This document shows, piece after piece, positions 22,560 through 32,621 of a DNA stretch of 64,000 bases (position 1 is the stretch's first letter; each line of letters starts with the position of its first letter). The stretch spans positions 57,932,811 through 57,996,810 of the forward strand of contig OZ026522.1 in assembly GCA_964019695.1 (NCBI GenBank), given 5' to 3'. Source of the stretch: Loripinus fragilis (taxonomy: Eukaryota > Mollusca > Bivalvia > Lucinida > Lucinidae). The notes beneath the pieces are model-generated. The model saw only the letters and a list, made by a program, of their open reading frames with translations, did not search any database and had not been told where the DNA came from. Made by a program: the position numbers and the translations under genes.

Positions 22560-22759
22560 GCAGCAAGTAAAATGATCCGGCTGCTTCGCAAGTTCATGGG
22601 GTAAATCTGTGAAGCCCAAAGTGATAACAACAGCCAAAGCCATCACAGAGGTTGATTTCGCCAAGACAGATCACCAGCATCCAGATGATATCCTTGCTGT
22701 TGGAATGAGTCAAGAACCTACCTGGCAGACAACCCTGATACTCCACCAGAAAAGTATAG
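22560..22759 (+). pseudogene. decayed hAT-type transposase-like gene, third exon
   Basis: Preceded by GCTATATTTCAG and followed by GTAAAT. It reads AASKMIRLLRKFMG, a stop and frameshift, then KPKVITTAKAITEVDFAKTD and HQHPDDILAVGMSQ. In the hAT-like family this region (xKMxxLIRxF..., ITEVDYxKTxxQ...) follows the NTTFQ segment, so order and strand agree with the previous exon 8.7 kb upstream. Assignment is by motif recognition only. Confidence 0.6.
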
Positions 22760-22832
22760 GTAAATTGAACTTTATTAAGTAGCTTTCATAGCCAATTCTG
22801 AATATTGTACTTCTAAAGATGTATAAATATAG

Positions 22833-24428
22833 CAAGAAGTGAGCAAAGCTCACATACCCCAAGCGGTAGCCACCCGAGATTGTAACACTTTCAGAGAAAA
22901 GACAAAATTGTTAAAGATTTCATAATCCTAAATCAAGTAGTAGCTGAGAAATCTTTGACAGTTAAGGCCCTATCACACTACCACGTATAGCACCAATGTA
23001 TGCCGACGATGAAAAATTCAGCAAGTACGTTGGTATACGCTGAGTATGTTAGAAATAAGTTGTAAACATGTTACGAATACGTTATAGTACGGTGGTATAC
23101 GTTGACATACGGCCAAGAGGTCCAACATTTTGTACATCCATAAAAAATTACAGCGTATGCGAATGTACTGCTTCTATACGTTAGGCATATGATAGATGTA
23201 AGCAGCAGGTAAGTTATGCATACGTTAAGGTATGTTAGCACCACCATATGCAGACGTATGAGAAATTAAGCAAGTACGCTGGAGTATGCTGAATACGTTA
23301 GAGATAAGTTTTAAACACGTTACGAGCACGCTAATGTATGTTGGTATACGTTGTCATACGGCGAATAGATCTCAAAATTTTGTACTTCACAAAAAATCTT
23401 CATCGTATGTCGACGTATTGCTTATACGTTAGGCATAAGTTAGATGTACGCAACGGGTAAGTTATGCATACGTTAAGGTATGTTAGCACCAACGTTTGAG
23501 GACGTATGAAAATTAACCAAGTACGTTGCAGTACACTGAATAAGTTAGAGATACGTTTTCAATGTGTTACGAACACGCTACAGTACGTTGGTATAAGTTG
23601 TCATATGGCAAAGTGGTCACAAAATTTTGTACTGTTTTATACGTTTGACATTAATAAGTTATGCATACGTAACGTATGTTATATGTACAATTCAGCATAC
23701 GTTAGACGTTCGTTGTGCATAAGTTTCTCATAAGTCAAGAACGCAAGTGATACACTTGGCATATGCTTTTATACGCTGATACAAGTATAAGTTATGCTAC
23801 GTCGGGAATAAGTTATAATTAAGTTACTCATAAGTTAGACATACGTTCTATGTTCGTTTCGCGTACGCTTTGCATAAGTTCAGAGAGAGGCTTCCTCTGA
23901 TTTTTAAATTAGATTTCAGCGTATGCCAGCGTACTAGATATATTTTCCATACGTCGGCATAAGTTGGCTAAAACGTTAAAGTGTGACAGGGCCTTTACAT
24001 GTCCATATGTATTATATAGGAGTGACAGAAGGAAAAATTGAAAATTTGAAAAAAGAAGGCAAAATGAGGATTGGCATCTTAATTTTCATTTACACAATAC
24101 ACTTTGACTATCTGAAGGTGTACACAAAATTTGAATACACTGGCTCCAATAGGAGCAGAGAAATCTGTGACAGAAATTTTCATTGGAGAGAAAGAAAAAT
24201 GAACAAATAAGGGGACTGATAAACAATATGTGGCTACTTTTTTATTACACAATACAACAACTCATCACTATCAAGCTTTGTACCAAATTTCAGAATCCTA
24301 TGTCAAGTAGTTGCTGAGAAATCTTTGACAGAAAAAATGTTTACAGACAGACAAACAAACAAACAAACATAATTACAGAAAAGGCAAAAACTATATACCC
24401 CCTGTGTACTTCGTACCGAGGGTATAAT
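22833..24428 (+). mobile_element. repeat with AGTGAGCAAAGCTCAC end, split by a TIR element
   Basis: It starts AAGTGAGCAAAGCTCACATA (a small palindrome) and ends near CCCCCTGTGTACTTCGTACC. The phrase TAGCTGAGAAATCTTTGACAG at 22942-22961 recurs as TTGCTGAGAAATCTTTGACAG near 24312, so it has a partly repeated interior. It is possibly another Helentron-type element, but the termini are not clear. Confidence 0.4.
22965..23994. mobile_element. 1,030-bp TIR transposon with repetitive CGTATG/ACGTT interior
   Basis: The ends AGGCCCTATCACACT and AGTGTGACAGGGCCT are inverted repeats, flanked by TTA on both sides (22962-22964, 23995-23997), consistent with a 3-bp PIF/Harbinger-type duplication. The interior is about three degenerate ~246-bp units dominated by TACGTTGGTATACG, ATACGTTAG, CATAAGTTAGA and similar words. 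No transposase. Confidence 0.75.
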
Positions 24429-25067
24429 GGTAATACGACTATACCATTTATCATAGAAATGAGTAAATATAGGTAATTCTTAAACACACCTCGCCTATAG
24501 AGCCGATACTAAAAAACGTGATATATCAACAATAATTCACAGTTTTGAAAGTGTGAGGAAAAAGCGCGCTAGCTGACGTCATTTATTAATGCAAAATAAC
24601 GTCAGTCATGGTGTTAGACGGTGTAACCTCATTTTTATGCTTGAAAGACGTTACAAATACATGTAAACGTATGCGACACAGTTCAGCTATTGGCGGGAAT
24701 TCTTCAGTGCAATGATTGAACGATGGAAGAAGCTGAAGACTTAAATGTGTTTTCGTCGTTTATTGTGTGTTAGAATCGAAAAAGATCAGCTCTAATGCGT
24801 GAATTGTTGAGTAATAATTCACTATCGGTCAGTTGTGCAAAGATAAATCACTCACACTATGCACTCATGATTTGATATTCTTTACAACTGACCTCCAAAC
24901 AGTGAATTATTACTCAACAATTCACTGCTAGAGCTGATCTTTTTCTTAAATATGCTATATAAGGTGAAGGCAGGTATATATCTTTGTTGAGGCAATAACC
25001 CTAAGCAGACTCTGTCATGCTCCTATTGTTCTGTTTTCATGGACACCCTTTGATATAGACAGGCCTT
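24429..25067. other. unassigned, containing a ~165-bp inverted-repeat element
   Basis: AAAAAGATCAGCTCTA and AATTGTTGAGTAATAATTCA near 24778-24830 are mirrored by TGAATTATTACTCAACAATT and TAGAGCTGATCTTTTT at 24902-24945, giving arms of about 50 bp. Nothing else recognised. Confidence 0.55.
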
Positions 25068-25235
25068 TAGTTAAGAGTGTGTACCGAAAAATGAATTTTC
25101 TTATTTCTCAACCAGAATATATGTTGTGGGTAGGCTCTCACTGAGACGGTTTTTTTGAGCACCCAAAACATATTTTAAAACTGATGGGAAAGAAAATATT
25201 CACAGTTTTACGCTTAAAAATTTTGTTTATTGAAT
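25068..25235 (+). mobile_element. hairpin MITE, family A
   Basis: TTTAGTTAAGAGTGTGTACC, TTCTTATTTCTCAACCAGAA and the hairpin around TCTCACTGAGACGG, ending GTTTTACGCTTAAAAATTTT. Confidence 0.75.
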
Positions 25236-25639
25236 TATGATTTGTGTTGCAATGTACTGTCTATACTAGCTTTACATTTTATTGTAAATTTTGAGTTGCT
25301 TTTATCATCCAGGCATGTGTCTACATGAATAATCTGGCCCCAAAGTTATAAAACTTTTTCATGCTCAACTCAGCTGAACCCAAATTTATCCTGCTCATAA
25401 ATGATTTTAACATTTACTAGCATGGCAAATACAATATCTGAGAGACTTAAAGCAAAAAACTTCTTTATTTTTCGGTATTTTAGTTTTATGAGCACTTGAA
25501 ATTTATGCTCAGTTGAGTTGAGCATGAAATTTTTTTATTACTCATGGGCCTGTTGATTTGTGTTTACTCTTATTTAAGAGCCAAATATATGACAATTTTA
25601 TGGTCAAACAGATAAGTCTTCTTTTCATTTGTTGAACAG

Positions 25640-25757
25640 GCATGTTAGAGACTTCTATGTAGAGGTGACAGCCATGGTGGTGAAAAAATTTCCATTCAGA
25701 GACCAGACTTTGAAGACACATGGTTTTGTGAATCCCAGGGTGAAAGACACAGTGCTA
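25640..25757 (+). pseudogene. decayed hAT-type transposase-like gene, fourth exon
   Basis: Acceptor GTTGAACAG, donor GTAAGT at 25758. The reading frame is uninterrupted: HVRDFYVEVTAMVVKKFPFR then DQTLKTHGFVNPRVKDTVL. A xFY..V...ILxKFPxxD...xxxVxNP pattern is the expected continuation of this hAT-like family before the dimerisation region. It is the best-preserved exon of the set. Confidence 0.6.
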
Positions 25758-26026
25758 GTAAGTAGCGTCTGTGGGATCTCCCATCATTATATTTAACCCC
25801 AGATCAATAACAATTAATGAGTTTCGGTATAAGTCTAATGATATTTCTATACCTATCCATTGAAACATACATTGTGGATGCAACTAATTAAGGATTGACT
25901 CATATAATTAGTACCTAGTACTATTCAGTAACTATATCATTCATGAAATAAGTTTCGAAGGATATTGTCCTGTCTACAAAGGTTAAACACTTCTTTTAGT
26001 CCAGTTCAAATGTTGATGTAGTTACG

Positions 26027-26350
26027 CCGGGCCGCGTAGCGCAGTCGGTAACGTGTCTGGCTACAGATGCGTGTCTGACTGCAGATCCAGGGGTCGCGAG
26101 TTCGATCCCAGCCCGGTACCATACTTTCGTGGAAATTGATCATGAAATGATTTTCTACGGTCATTCTCCTCCTTCCGCTGATTCATTCAAGAAGGGTTGT
26201 TGTCAGTTACAAGCGAAAGTATGTGCACGAATTACTGGTTAACCGCTTTTTTAAGCCTGCCCAGGAAAAAGTGTGGTTAGGTGAACTGACCGTCCCGCAA
26301 TGACCATAGCTGTTGACTTGGGACGTAAAGCAACAACAAAAACAAAAACA
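26027..26350 (+). mobile_element. tRNA-derived SINE, second family
   Basis: The head CCGGGCCGCGTAGCGCAGTC .. GGGGTCGCGAGTTCGATCCC .. GCCCGG has a 7-bp acceptor-like stem and a clear B box (GTTCGATCC). The body includes AAGAAGGGTTGTTGTCAGTT and CATAGCTGTTGACTTGGGAC, and the tail is (AAC/AAAAC)n. Further copies are at 42998 and 44187, and a partial one at 63511. Confidence 0.8.
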
Positions 26351-26667
26351 AAAAACAGAGTAGTCCATATATACCCTTCAGCTTAGCTGAATCGGGCTCA
26401 AATACCATGCCCAACTTGTCCCACCTCAGTATTATTGCATTTGGGACAAGGGAGGATTCTTTTTTGCTTTTTTTCCCCTACAATCTCGCAAATATATGGC
26501 AATTAGTGTGAATCTTGATCAGCTGCTTTCTGAAGAAGCCAGTTAGTTTAAATCTACACTGCTTTCAGTAAAGTATTTATCTGTATTTTTTTTAAAATAT
26601 ACTATTTTCAATAAGTTTTAAAAGGCTTCAGCACAGTAAGGATTTAGCTGAGTATTATTAAATTAAT

Positions 26668-26904
26668 GAGCCAGTGCATGAGATTTCCAACAATGTGGTA
26701 TGTGAGACCAGCAAAGCCTCAGATCAGCCTGTGCATATGCGCAGTCTGATCAGAGCCTTTGCTAGTTGCTCGAGTATTATATGATTGTTAAGCTATTGAC
26801 TGAACATCATTTGGAGTTTCTAAGCTTAAAAGGAGGCTGCAGAGGCTCGTCGGAGTCTACACATGTCAAAATACCACATTGTTGGAAATCACATGCACTG
26901 GCTC
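26668..26904. mobile_element. TIR MITE, family D, intact
   Basis: The left end GAGCCAGTGCATGAGATTTC and right end GAAATCACATGCACTGGCTC are inverted over about 35 bp (through CCAACAATGTGGTAT). The centre holds GATCAGCCTGTGCATATGCG. Confidence 0.8.
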
Positions 26905-26925
26905 AATTTTATTTTTCTATTTCAG

Positions 26926-27061
26926 TTATAGAGCTTTCTCAGCGCTTTGATGTGTGCAGAGATCCTGAAGCATCAAGACTACCAGTTCACTCCAGCAACA
27001 GAGTTACCAGAGTTTGTACAGTCAAGGACCAAAAGTTATTCCACAAAATCAATTCCCCATA
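26926..27061 (+). pseudogene. decayed hAT-type transposase-like gene, last recognisable exon
   Basis: Preceded by TTTCTATTTCAG. It reads VIELSQRFDVC, then after a frameshift EILKHQDYQFTPATELPEFV. The DYQLTPxxELP-type phrase follows the KFPxxD region in this family. The C-terminal hAT dimerisation domain (the usual NxxxERxFS block) is not found downstream, so the copy is 3' truncated or the remaining exons lie outside recognition. Confidence 0.5.
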
Positions 27062-27116
27062 GACTGTAATGAATTTTCATGTTTACAAGCATCTCTTTAT
27101 TGCTAATATCTAGATT

Positions 27117-27350
27117 AAATGGGCCTTGTCGCAAGAAAACCTGTCTTCGGGGTTTCCAACAAAGTGAGATTCAAACCAGCCTGCTCAGCTACAGAGACCA
27201 GCTAGAAAATTGAAATTTTGCTCGTAGCAAGTCTAGATATGAAGGATACTTTCCAATAAGCAAAAAACAAAGGCACGGATGCGCAGGCTGGTCTGCGCCT
27301 TTGTTGTTTGCAAACCCCCCAAGACAGGTTTTCTTGCGTTGAGACCCAAA
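27117..27350. mobile_element. TIR MITE, family C
   Basis: ATGGGCCTTGTCGCAAGAAA on the left and AGACAGGTTTTCTTGCG / TTGAGACCC on the right, with the usual interior. Confidence 0.65.
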
Positions 27351-27378
27351 TCGTAAAAGTTTTACATGTCTTGTTCAT

Positions 27379-27582
27379 AGGGAGCGTAGTGGCTCAGTGG
27401 TAGAGTGCTTGACTCAAGACCGAAGGGCCGCGGGTTTGAGCCTAACCGGCGTCACTGCGTTGTGGTCCTTGAGCAAGACACATTTACCCTAGCTTAGTAC
27501 TGGTTGAACCCAGGAAGACCCATCCCTATATAACTGAAAGATTGTTGATGGGAGGTAAAGAATCAAATCAAACAAACAAACA
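27379..27582 (+). mobile_element. V-SINE-like SINE with perfect 13-bp TSD
   Basis: The head GTGGCTCAGTGGTAGAGTGC, the core GTCCTTGAGCAAGACACATT and a CAAACAAACA tail are all present. ATGTCTTGTTCAT flanks it at 27366-27378 and 27583-27595. Confidence 0.9.
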
Positions 27583-27595
27583 ATGTCTTGTTCAT

Positions 27596-28551
27596 TGTAA
27601 ATAATAGGCAAAATCTTAGCCAAACTGTCTATACCAGATCAGCCTGTTCCAAAAGGAAAAGTGTAATTAAAGTTTTATCTGTTTGACAGCTAATTTAATG
27701 AGCATTACAAAAACTCAAATATTTTCTGTTGTCTTTTTTCTCTCTTTTCTTTCTGTGTAAAATTTTTATTCAAAGAGTGAGACCAAATTATTTCATTTTC
27801 ATGAGATATTTAAGAAAAATGAGAGAAAATCAGCAAAGTGACCCCCCCCCTCCCCCCCAGCTTTATACATATGAACCCCCTTTCCAGAAATCCTGGATCC
27901 ACCCCTGATCAGACTGGGCTATCACATGTATGCCTGACTGGCGAGAAAAGGGTTAAATATACACTCGAGCATTGGAATACATAACAACACAATAGACTTG
28001 GTTTGATTGAGTCTAGTAGGAAAGCCAATAGAAAATGCAGCTTCTTGAGCAGTATTCTTTTTCACGTTCTTCCATTTAATTAATGATATTTGAATTTCCA
28101 ATATTTTCTATCTGATCAAGACTTGCAAATTTTAATGATAAGGATGTTGGATAAATGATTTTTGATTTACAAGTTATTTTCCCTAATGATAATATTCCAG
28201 AGACGATTTGAGATTTTTTGCCAAAAGTTGTATTACTTTTCTTATTTATATGAAACACTCTATTTTGTGGATATATATTAGAATTGCTTCTCATAGGTTA
28301 TTCTAAAAGAATCCCACAGAATATATATTCATTGCCGCTTACCATGAAGAGGTCTTTGACTGGTTGATGGAATAATTGTTTGTCTGGTTACCTAATTTAT
28401 CTTTGATTACAAGACAATAATCAGTGTCACAGTCAATGTAATATCTAGGCCATGATTTGCTCTTATCATTTGTTGATCAGACCAGTATGAACATTTATAA
28501 CCAGCATCTTCAAACAAGTGCTCTTACTATAATTACCCAATATGCCTTAGG
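27596..28551. other. no gene assigned
   Basis: AT-rich, with a poly-C stretch near 27841. A short open piece ending in a stop at about 28319-28376 (AAYHEEVFDWLME) follows a CACAG acceptor-like site but is too short to call. Confidence 0.4.
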
Positions 28552-28690
28552 CCAGAATTTTTTATTAGTTGATTAATGGGATTTTTTATTTTTCAGATTT
28601 AGTGGAGGTGAGGTGGGGGGTGAGAGGCTAAAAAAAGCTCTGAAAATGACCAGTTGAAGGTGGGGGGGGGGGGGTCATTTGAATTATGCT
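28552..28690. mobile_element. fragment of the GGCCAGATTTTTTT MITE (family I)
   Basis: GGCCAGAATTTTTTATTAGT and TTTTTCAGATTTAG, then AAAATGACCAGTTGAAGG, match the left half of 62157-62606. It ends in a poly-G run. Confidence 0.6.
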
Positions 28691-29702
28691 GTGCTTTGTT
28701 TGACTAACATCAATCTAAAGTTAAAATGCTCTGCTAACATATTTCTACAGTTTCTGAAAAGTCAGTGTTGCTGAGTAAGCACCAACAACCCAAACAGAAC
28801 TGCTTTTAAGTGACGTTGAATGTTTATTCTTTGTTATTGTGTATCTTAATGGCATTCAAGTAACCAGTTTGGACGCAATATTTGACTGCTATATGATAGG
28901 ATGTTTTATATTTGCATATTGTCAAGGTGTCACCGTGTAACCAAGCATGCAAAAGACAGGGTTTCTTGATCTTCATTCTGACGTTCACGTCATACTTTAC
29001 GTTGTCATGTATTTTCATCTTGTAGCGTTAATTCAATTGTTAAATTAACCCTTTACTCCATAATAATGCTTTTGGACACCTTTGAAATTTCATGTATTTG
29101 AAAATATTATGGAAAATGGAGCATTTGCTCTTTTGGAGCAAATGCTCCATTTTCCATAATATTTTCAAAAGTATTCAAAACTTATATTAAAATTTTTATT
29201 GATTTTTTCAATCTTGTCTAAAAGTAGAAAATGATGTCATGATCTAATAATAGCCTATAGCAGAAGACTTTAGCAGATGACCTTATCAGATGCATGTTTT
29301 TTTAATAAAAGCAGGCAAAGGACTAATCAAACTGTTTGACACTGGGTGGTATTGCTGAATGAAGTTTTGAATAAGTTCATTTTCCCCCAAAAAAATTGCA
29401 GAAAAAGCATGCAGAATTAGCCAGCATGCATAGAGTTAAAAATAGCTATCTGGCTGCCCCTCTTGTCAAATGTTATAAATATGTCAATACTGTCATACAG
29501 ACAGACATCTAGGTCATAAGAAATGAAATGTATCAGGATTCCAAAACCTACTTAGAGAGATTGAATGTTCAGACGCTTTTTTTGTTGACACAGAAAAGCA
29601 GGTTATGTGCCAAGATCGCTGGAGAATCAATTGAAGGAGGTCATCAGGACCTAAGGCCAAGTAAAAAAATAAGTGTCAGTGATTTTATTTGGCCATTTTT
29701 AT
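28691..29702. other. no gene; contains a perfect 33-bp-arm palindrome
   Basis: At 29098-29130 and 29136-29168 the arms (TTGAAAATATTATGGAAAAT...GCTC and its exact complement) are perfect around a 5-nt loop. The rest holds only short unsupported frames. Confidence 0.65.
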
Positions 29703-29810
29703 TCTTAGTTATGGGGAACGTATTAATTCAATTCTATTCATAATGTGAATATTTTACATAGTATATGTTTACCTACGCACCGGTAGTGCGTAGGAATATC
29801 ATTCTCGATT
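29703..29810 (+). repeat. split direct repeat A1
   Basis: 108 bp from TCTTAGTTATGGGGAACGTA to GGAATATCATTCTCGATT, identical as far as I can read to 33771-33878. It contains a palindrome CCTACGCAC-CGGTA-GTGCGTAGG. Confidence 0.9.
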
Positions 29811-29850
29811 ACGCGTGCAAAATCACCGGAGGGGGTCAAAGACCAAGACG

Positions 29851-30738
29851 ATGAGCAACAACGAAAATGAAGGAGATAGAACGCAGCGATACGATAGTGG
29901 TGTAGCTACAGATGATAAATCTGAACTGAGGAACGTTCTGGCGGAAATTTTGTCCAGATTAGATCGTTTAGAATACTCTGAGCGACGATCAAACCGGGTC
30001 GATCCCAGTGAAAGTAGTCCCTCGTTAGATATCCCACGTGGTCGTAAAGAAAGTAGCTTTGATTTGCCAGACCGGGCCAACCTTGAATCCACAAATAGGG
30101 ATAGAATAATACATGGTCCCAGCCCACAAGCTGCAGCCAATGGTTCTGAGGCCAATGAGCTTCAGGAACGGTTCAATGCATTGAAATCCTCACTCGACAG
30201 AGTGATATTGCCACCCTCATACAAACTACATGATTCTAGATCTGGAGTTAAAAGGGAAGACCAACCTGCACTAAACATCCTCTCAAAATGTGGAAGATAT
30301 GTAGAAACTTGTTTGAAATTCTTGGGTTCAGTAGACACTAGCAAGCCAGTTGACTTGGGACCCCTTACAACAGTGTTGTTGGCCAATATAAAGTACTTAC
30401 AGGATGAATATGCTGCACTGTTAGTGAAAGGCAAATTTGACAATAATACGGCTCAGTTTTTCAGATCATTACAGAAAAACAACTCCGGTTTTACAGCAGA
30501 CAATATTCAGAACGTGAAAATTGCGGCTGAACTATCGGGCTATGCCCAAAAACCGTCACAATCACACCAACAATCCTACAAAGGGAACTGTGGGTCGTAC
30601 TTTGACACAAGTTACCGGGGTGGTTATCGTGGTGGATACCGCGGTGGTTATAGAGGACATGGAACGGATCATTTTAACGCGTTTAGAGGTGAACGTTTCC
30701 GTACTCCCAACTTTGACAATCGCAACAATGATGATTAA
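29851..30738 (+). CDS. Gag-like ORF1 of the tyrosine-recombinase element
   Basis: I take the ATG at 29851 (MSNNENEGDRTQRYDS) as the start; the frame is open slightly further upstream from a GTG. The product is about 295 aa. It is hydrophilic and acidic/basic mixed at the N terminus (LAEILSRLDRLEYSERRSNR suggests a short coiled coil). A more conserved-looking middle follows (KSSLDRVILPPSYKLHDSRS, YLQDEYAALLVKGKFDNNTA), and a C-terminal glycine/arginine/tyrosine tail of GGYR repeats, typical of RNA binding. There is no CCHC knuckle. By position and composition it is the nucleocapsid-like protein of the element. The ATG of ORF2 follows the stop by 12 bp. Confidence 0.75.
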   Translation: MSNNENEGDRTQRYDSGVATDDKSELRNVLAEILSRLDRLEYSERRSNRVDPSESSPSLDIPRGRKESSFDLPDRANLESTNRDRIIHGPSPQAAANGSEANELQERFNALKSSLDRVILPPSYKLHDSRSGVKREDQPALNILSKCGRYVETCLKFLGSVDTSKPVDLGPLTTVLLANIKYLQDEYAALLVKGKFDNNTAQFFRSLQKNNSGFTADNIQNVKIAAELSGYAQKPSQSHQQSYKGNCGSYFDTSYRGGYRGGYRGGYRGHGTDHFNAFRGERFRTPNFDNRNNDD

Positions 30739-30750
30739 TTTTTTAATGTT

Positions 30751-32616
30751 ATGAAGAACCCTTTAACGGAACATTTTGACAATTGGGTAAAAATTGGCAG
30801 TTCATCACAAATTTTAGAATGGGTTAATGAAGGTGTAATATTTCCGTTTTCACAAGACATTCAGGGTTTCGAGTATAATAATAAACATTTCAGTCAAAAG
30901 GAGACTGCTTTCCTGCATAAAGAAGTTTCGGATCTACTTTTGTTGGGCTACATAGAAACATGTGATTATGTACCCCTCTGTGTGTCACCCATTTGTTGTG
31001 TAAAAAAGAAGAATGGTTCATTTCGCTTAATTACAGATTTGAGAACATTAAATAATAAATGTATAGCTCCAAAGTTTAAATATGAAGACATTGAAACTGT
31101 TAAGAACTGTGTAAAACCAGGGGACTATATGATAACTGCTGATTTAAAAAATGGATTTTTTCATGTTCCGGTCAACATTAATCAGAGAGACTACCTAGGG
31201 TTTAAATTTAACAATCAGTACTATCATTGGACTGTCCTTCCATTTGGACATTGTTGCTCGCCTTATTTTTTCAATAAAGTGTTAAGGCCTGTCATTACCT
31301 ACCTTAGGTCTATAGGTATACGCACTGTATTATATGCGGATGACTTTATTGTGTTTGCACCATTAAACCTTGTATATGAACATAGGAATTTGTTCATTGA
31401 TCTACTTCAGTCGTTAGGGTGGACAATAAACTTTGAGAAATCAGATTTGGTTCCGTCACTATCAAAGACATTCATTGGTTATGTGATTGATAACACGTGC
31501 AGTAGAACTATTATTAAGGTTACTCCAAATAGAATACGTAAAGTGAAGAAAGACATAGGTCGCGTTTTGAAGAATCAATCGGTTACTGCTAGAGGCCTAG
31601 CTAGAATAGCAGGACAATGTGTGTCCATGTCAAAATGTATACTACCAGCTAAATTACTTTTACGCAATGTTTATAGACTTCTGAAAACCAGGTTAACATG
31701 GAGAGATGTTTTGAAGCTAGATTCTTGTACTAAAAATGACTTGAAGTGGTGGTTTGAATCTTTATCTCAGTGGAACGGTGTAATTGTTGAATGTAAACCA
31801 ATTGATTGTCAATTAGTAACTGATGCATCTAGCATAGCATGGGGAGCATGGACTGGCTCTCAGAAAGCTCAGGGCTTTTGGAACAACCGCGTAGCCTACT
31901 CGAGTTCAAACTACCGAGAACTGTTAGCAGTATATATGGGGTTAATGTCCTTCAGAAGGATTTTGAGAAACAAGCATGTTCAAATATTATCAGACAACAT
32001 AACAGTGGTAGCTTTTGTGAACAAGTTCGGGGGAGCTTCAACAGAGCTGGACTGTTTAGCGAGAGATATACATTTGATGGCCATAGAGAACAAAATAACT
32101 TTACAGGCAGCGTACCTGTCTGGGGTAGAAAATTGGAAAGCGGATCAATTATCGCGGATGAGTTCAACGTACGAGTGGATGCTTCATCCAAATTTATTTC
32201 AACTCTTAGATCGCGTGTGGGGACCTCATCAGGTCGATCGCTTCGCGTCATTCATGACGACTCATTTACCAGAATACAATTCCATGTTCTGGGACCCGTT
32301 GACTCATGGAGTGGACGCGTTCGCCCAAACCGACTGGGCATCAAAGAACAATTATGTAAATCCACCATTCGCGTTGATTCCCAAGGTTCTAGACAATATT
32401 CAGAGTCAAGGAGCAATTGCCACTTTGATAGCTCCAAAATGGGAAGGTCAGTTTTGGTATCAGAGGCTACAAAGCATGCTTATAGATCAACCTATTCGGC
32501 TCCCGACGAGCCCAAGAACTATATTGGCCATAGGCCCAAAGGCGGAACCTTTAAAGAATGTTCGTTGGAAACTGTACGCGTGGAGAATATGTGGTCGTCT
32601 AGACTCCGATGCCTAG
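30751..32616 (+). CDS. reverse transcriptase / RNase H / adenine-methyltransferase-like ORF2
   Basis: 621 aa in one open frame. The RT domain spans about residues 50-250: FRLITDLRTLN (fingers), TADLKNGFFHVPV with the first catalytic aspartate, and LPFGHCCSPYFF. The active-site box is YADD (residues 195-198). RNase H follows from about 350: TDASSIAWGAW (Asp358), YRELLAV with the glutamate, and LSDNITVVAFVNK. The C-terminal ~130 residues contain VDRFASFMTTHLPEYNSMFW, then DAFAQTDWASKNNYVNPPF with NPPF at 537-540. That is the motif-IV signature of N6-adenine methyltransferases and the DAM-like domain known from DIRS elements. The enzyme would copy element RNA and remove the RNA strand; the role of the methyltransferase is unknown. 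No stops or frameshifts. Confidence 0.9.
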   Translation: MKNPLTEHFDNWVKIGSSSQILEWVNEGVIFPFSQDIQGFEYNNKHFSQKETAFLHKEVSDLLLLGYIETCDYVPLCVSPICCVKKKNGSFRLITDLRTLNNKCIAPKFKYEDIETVKNCVKPGDYMITADLKNGFFHVPVNINQRDYLGFKFNNQYYHWTVLPFGHCCSPYFFNKVLRPVITYLRSIGIRTVLYADDFIVFAPLNLVYEHRNLFIDLLQSLGWTINFEKSDLVPSLSKTFIGYVIDNTCSRTIIKVTPNRIRKVKKDIGRVLKNQSVTARGLARIAGQCVSMSKCILPAKLLLRNVYRLLKTRLTWRDVLKLDSCTKNDLKWWFESLSQWNGVIVECKPIDCQLVTDASSIAWGAWTGSQKAQGFWNNRVAYSSSNYRELLAVYMGLMSFRRILRNKHVQILSDNITVVAFVNKFGGASTELDCLARDIHLMAIENKITLQAAYLSGVENWKADQLSRMSSTYEWMLHPNLFQLLDRVWGPHQVDRFASFMTTHLPEYNSMFWDPLTHGVDAFAQTDWASKNNYVNPPFALIPKVLDNIQSQGAIATLIAPKWEGQFWYQRLQSMLIDQPIRLPTSPRTILAIGPKAEPLKNVRWKLYAWRICGRLDSDA

Positions 32617-32621
32617 GGTGA

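Noticed and set aside
28319..28376. Possible terminal exon reading EYIFIAAYHEEVFDWLME then stop
   Set aside because: Only about 18 codons after an acceptor-like CACAG; too short to separate from chance.
29823..30155. Minus-strand frames over the Gag-like ORF
   Set aside because: Antisense shadows of a well-supported ORF.
31839..32621. 260-aa plus-strand frame
   Set aside because: It overlaps the RT/RNase H/methyltransferase ORF in another frame and has no domain; it is a shadow.
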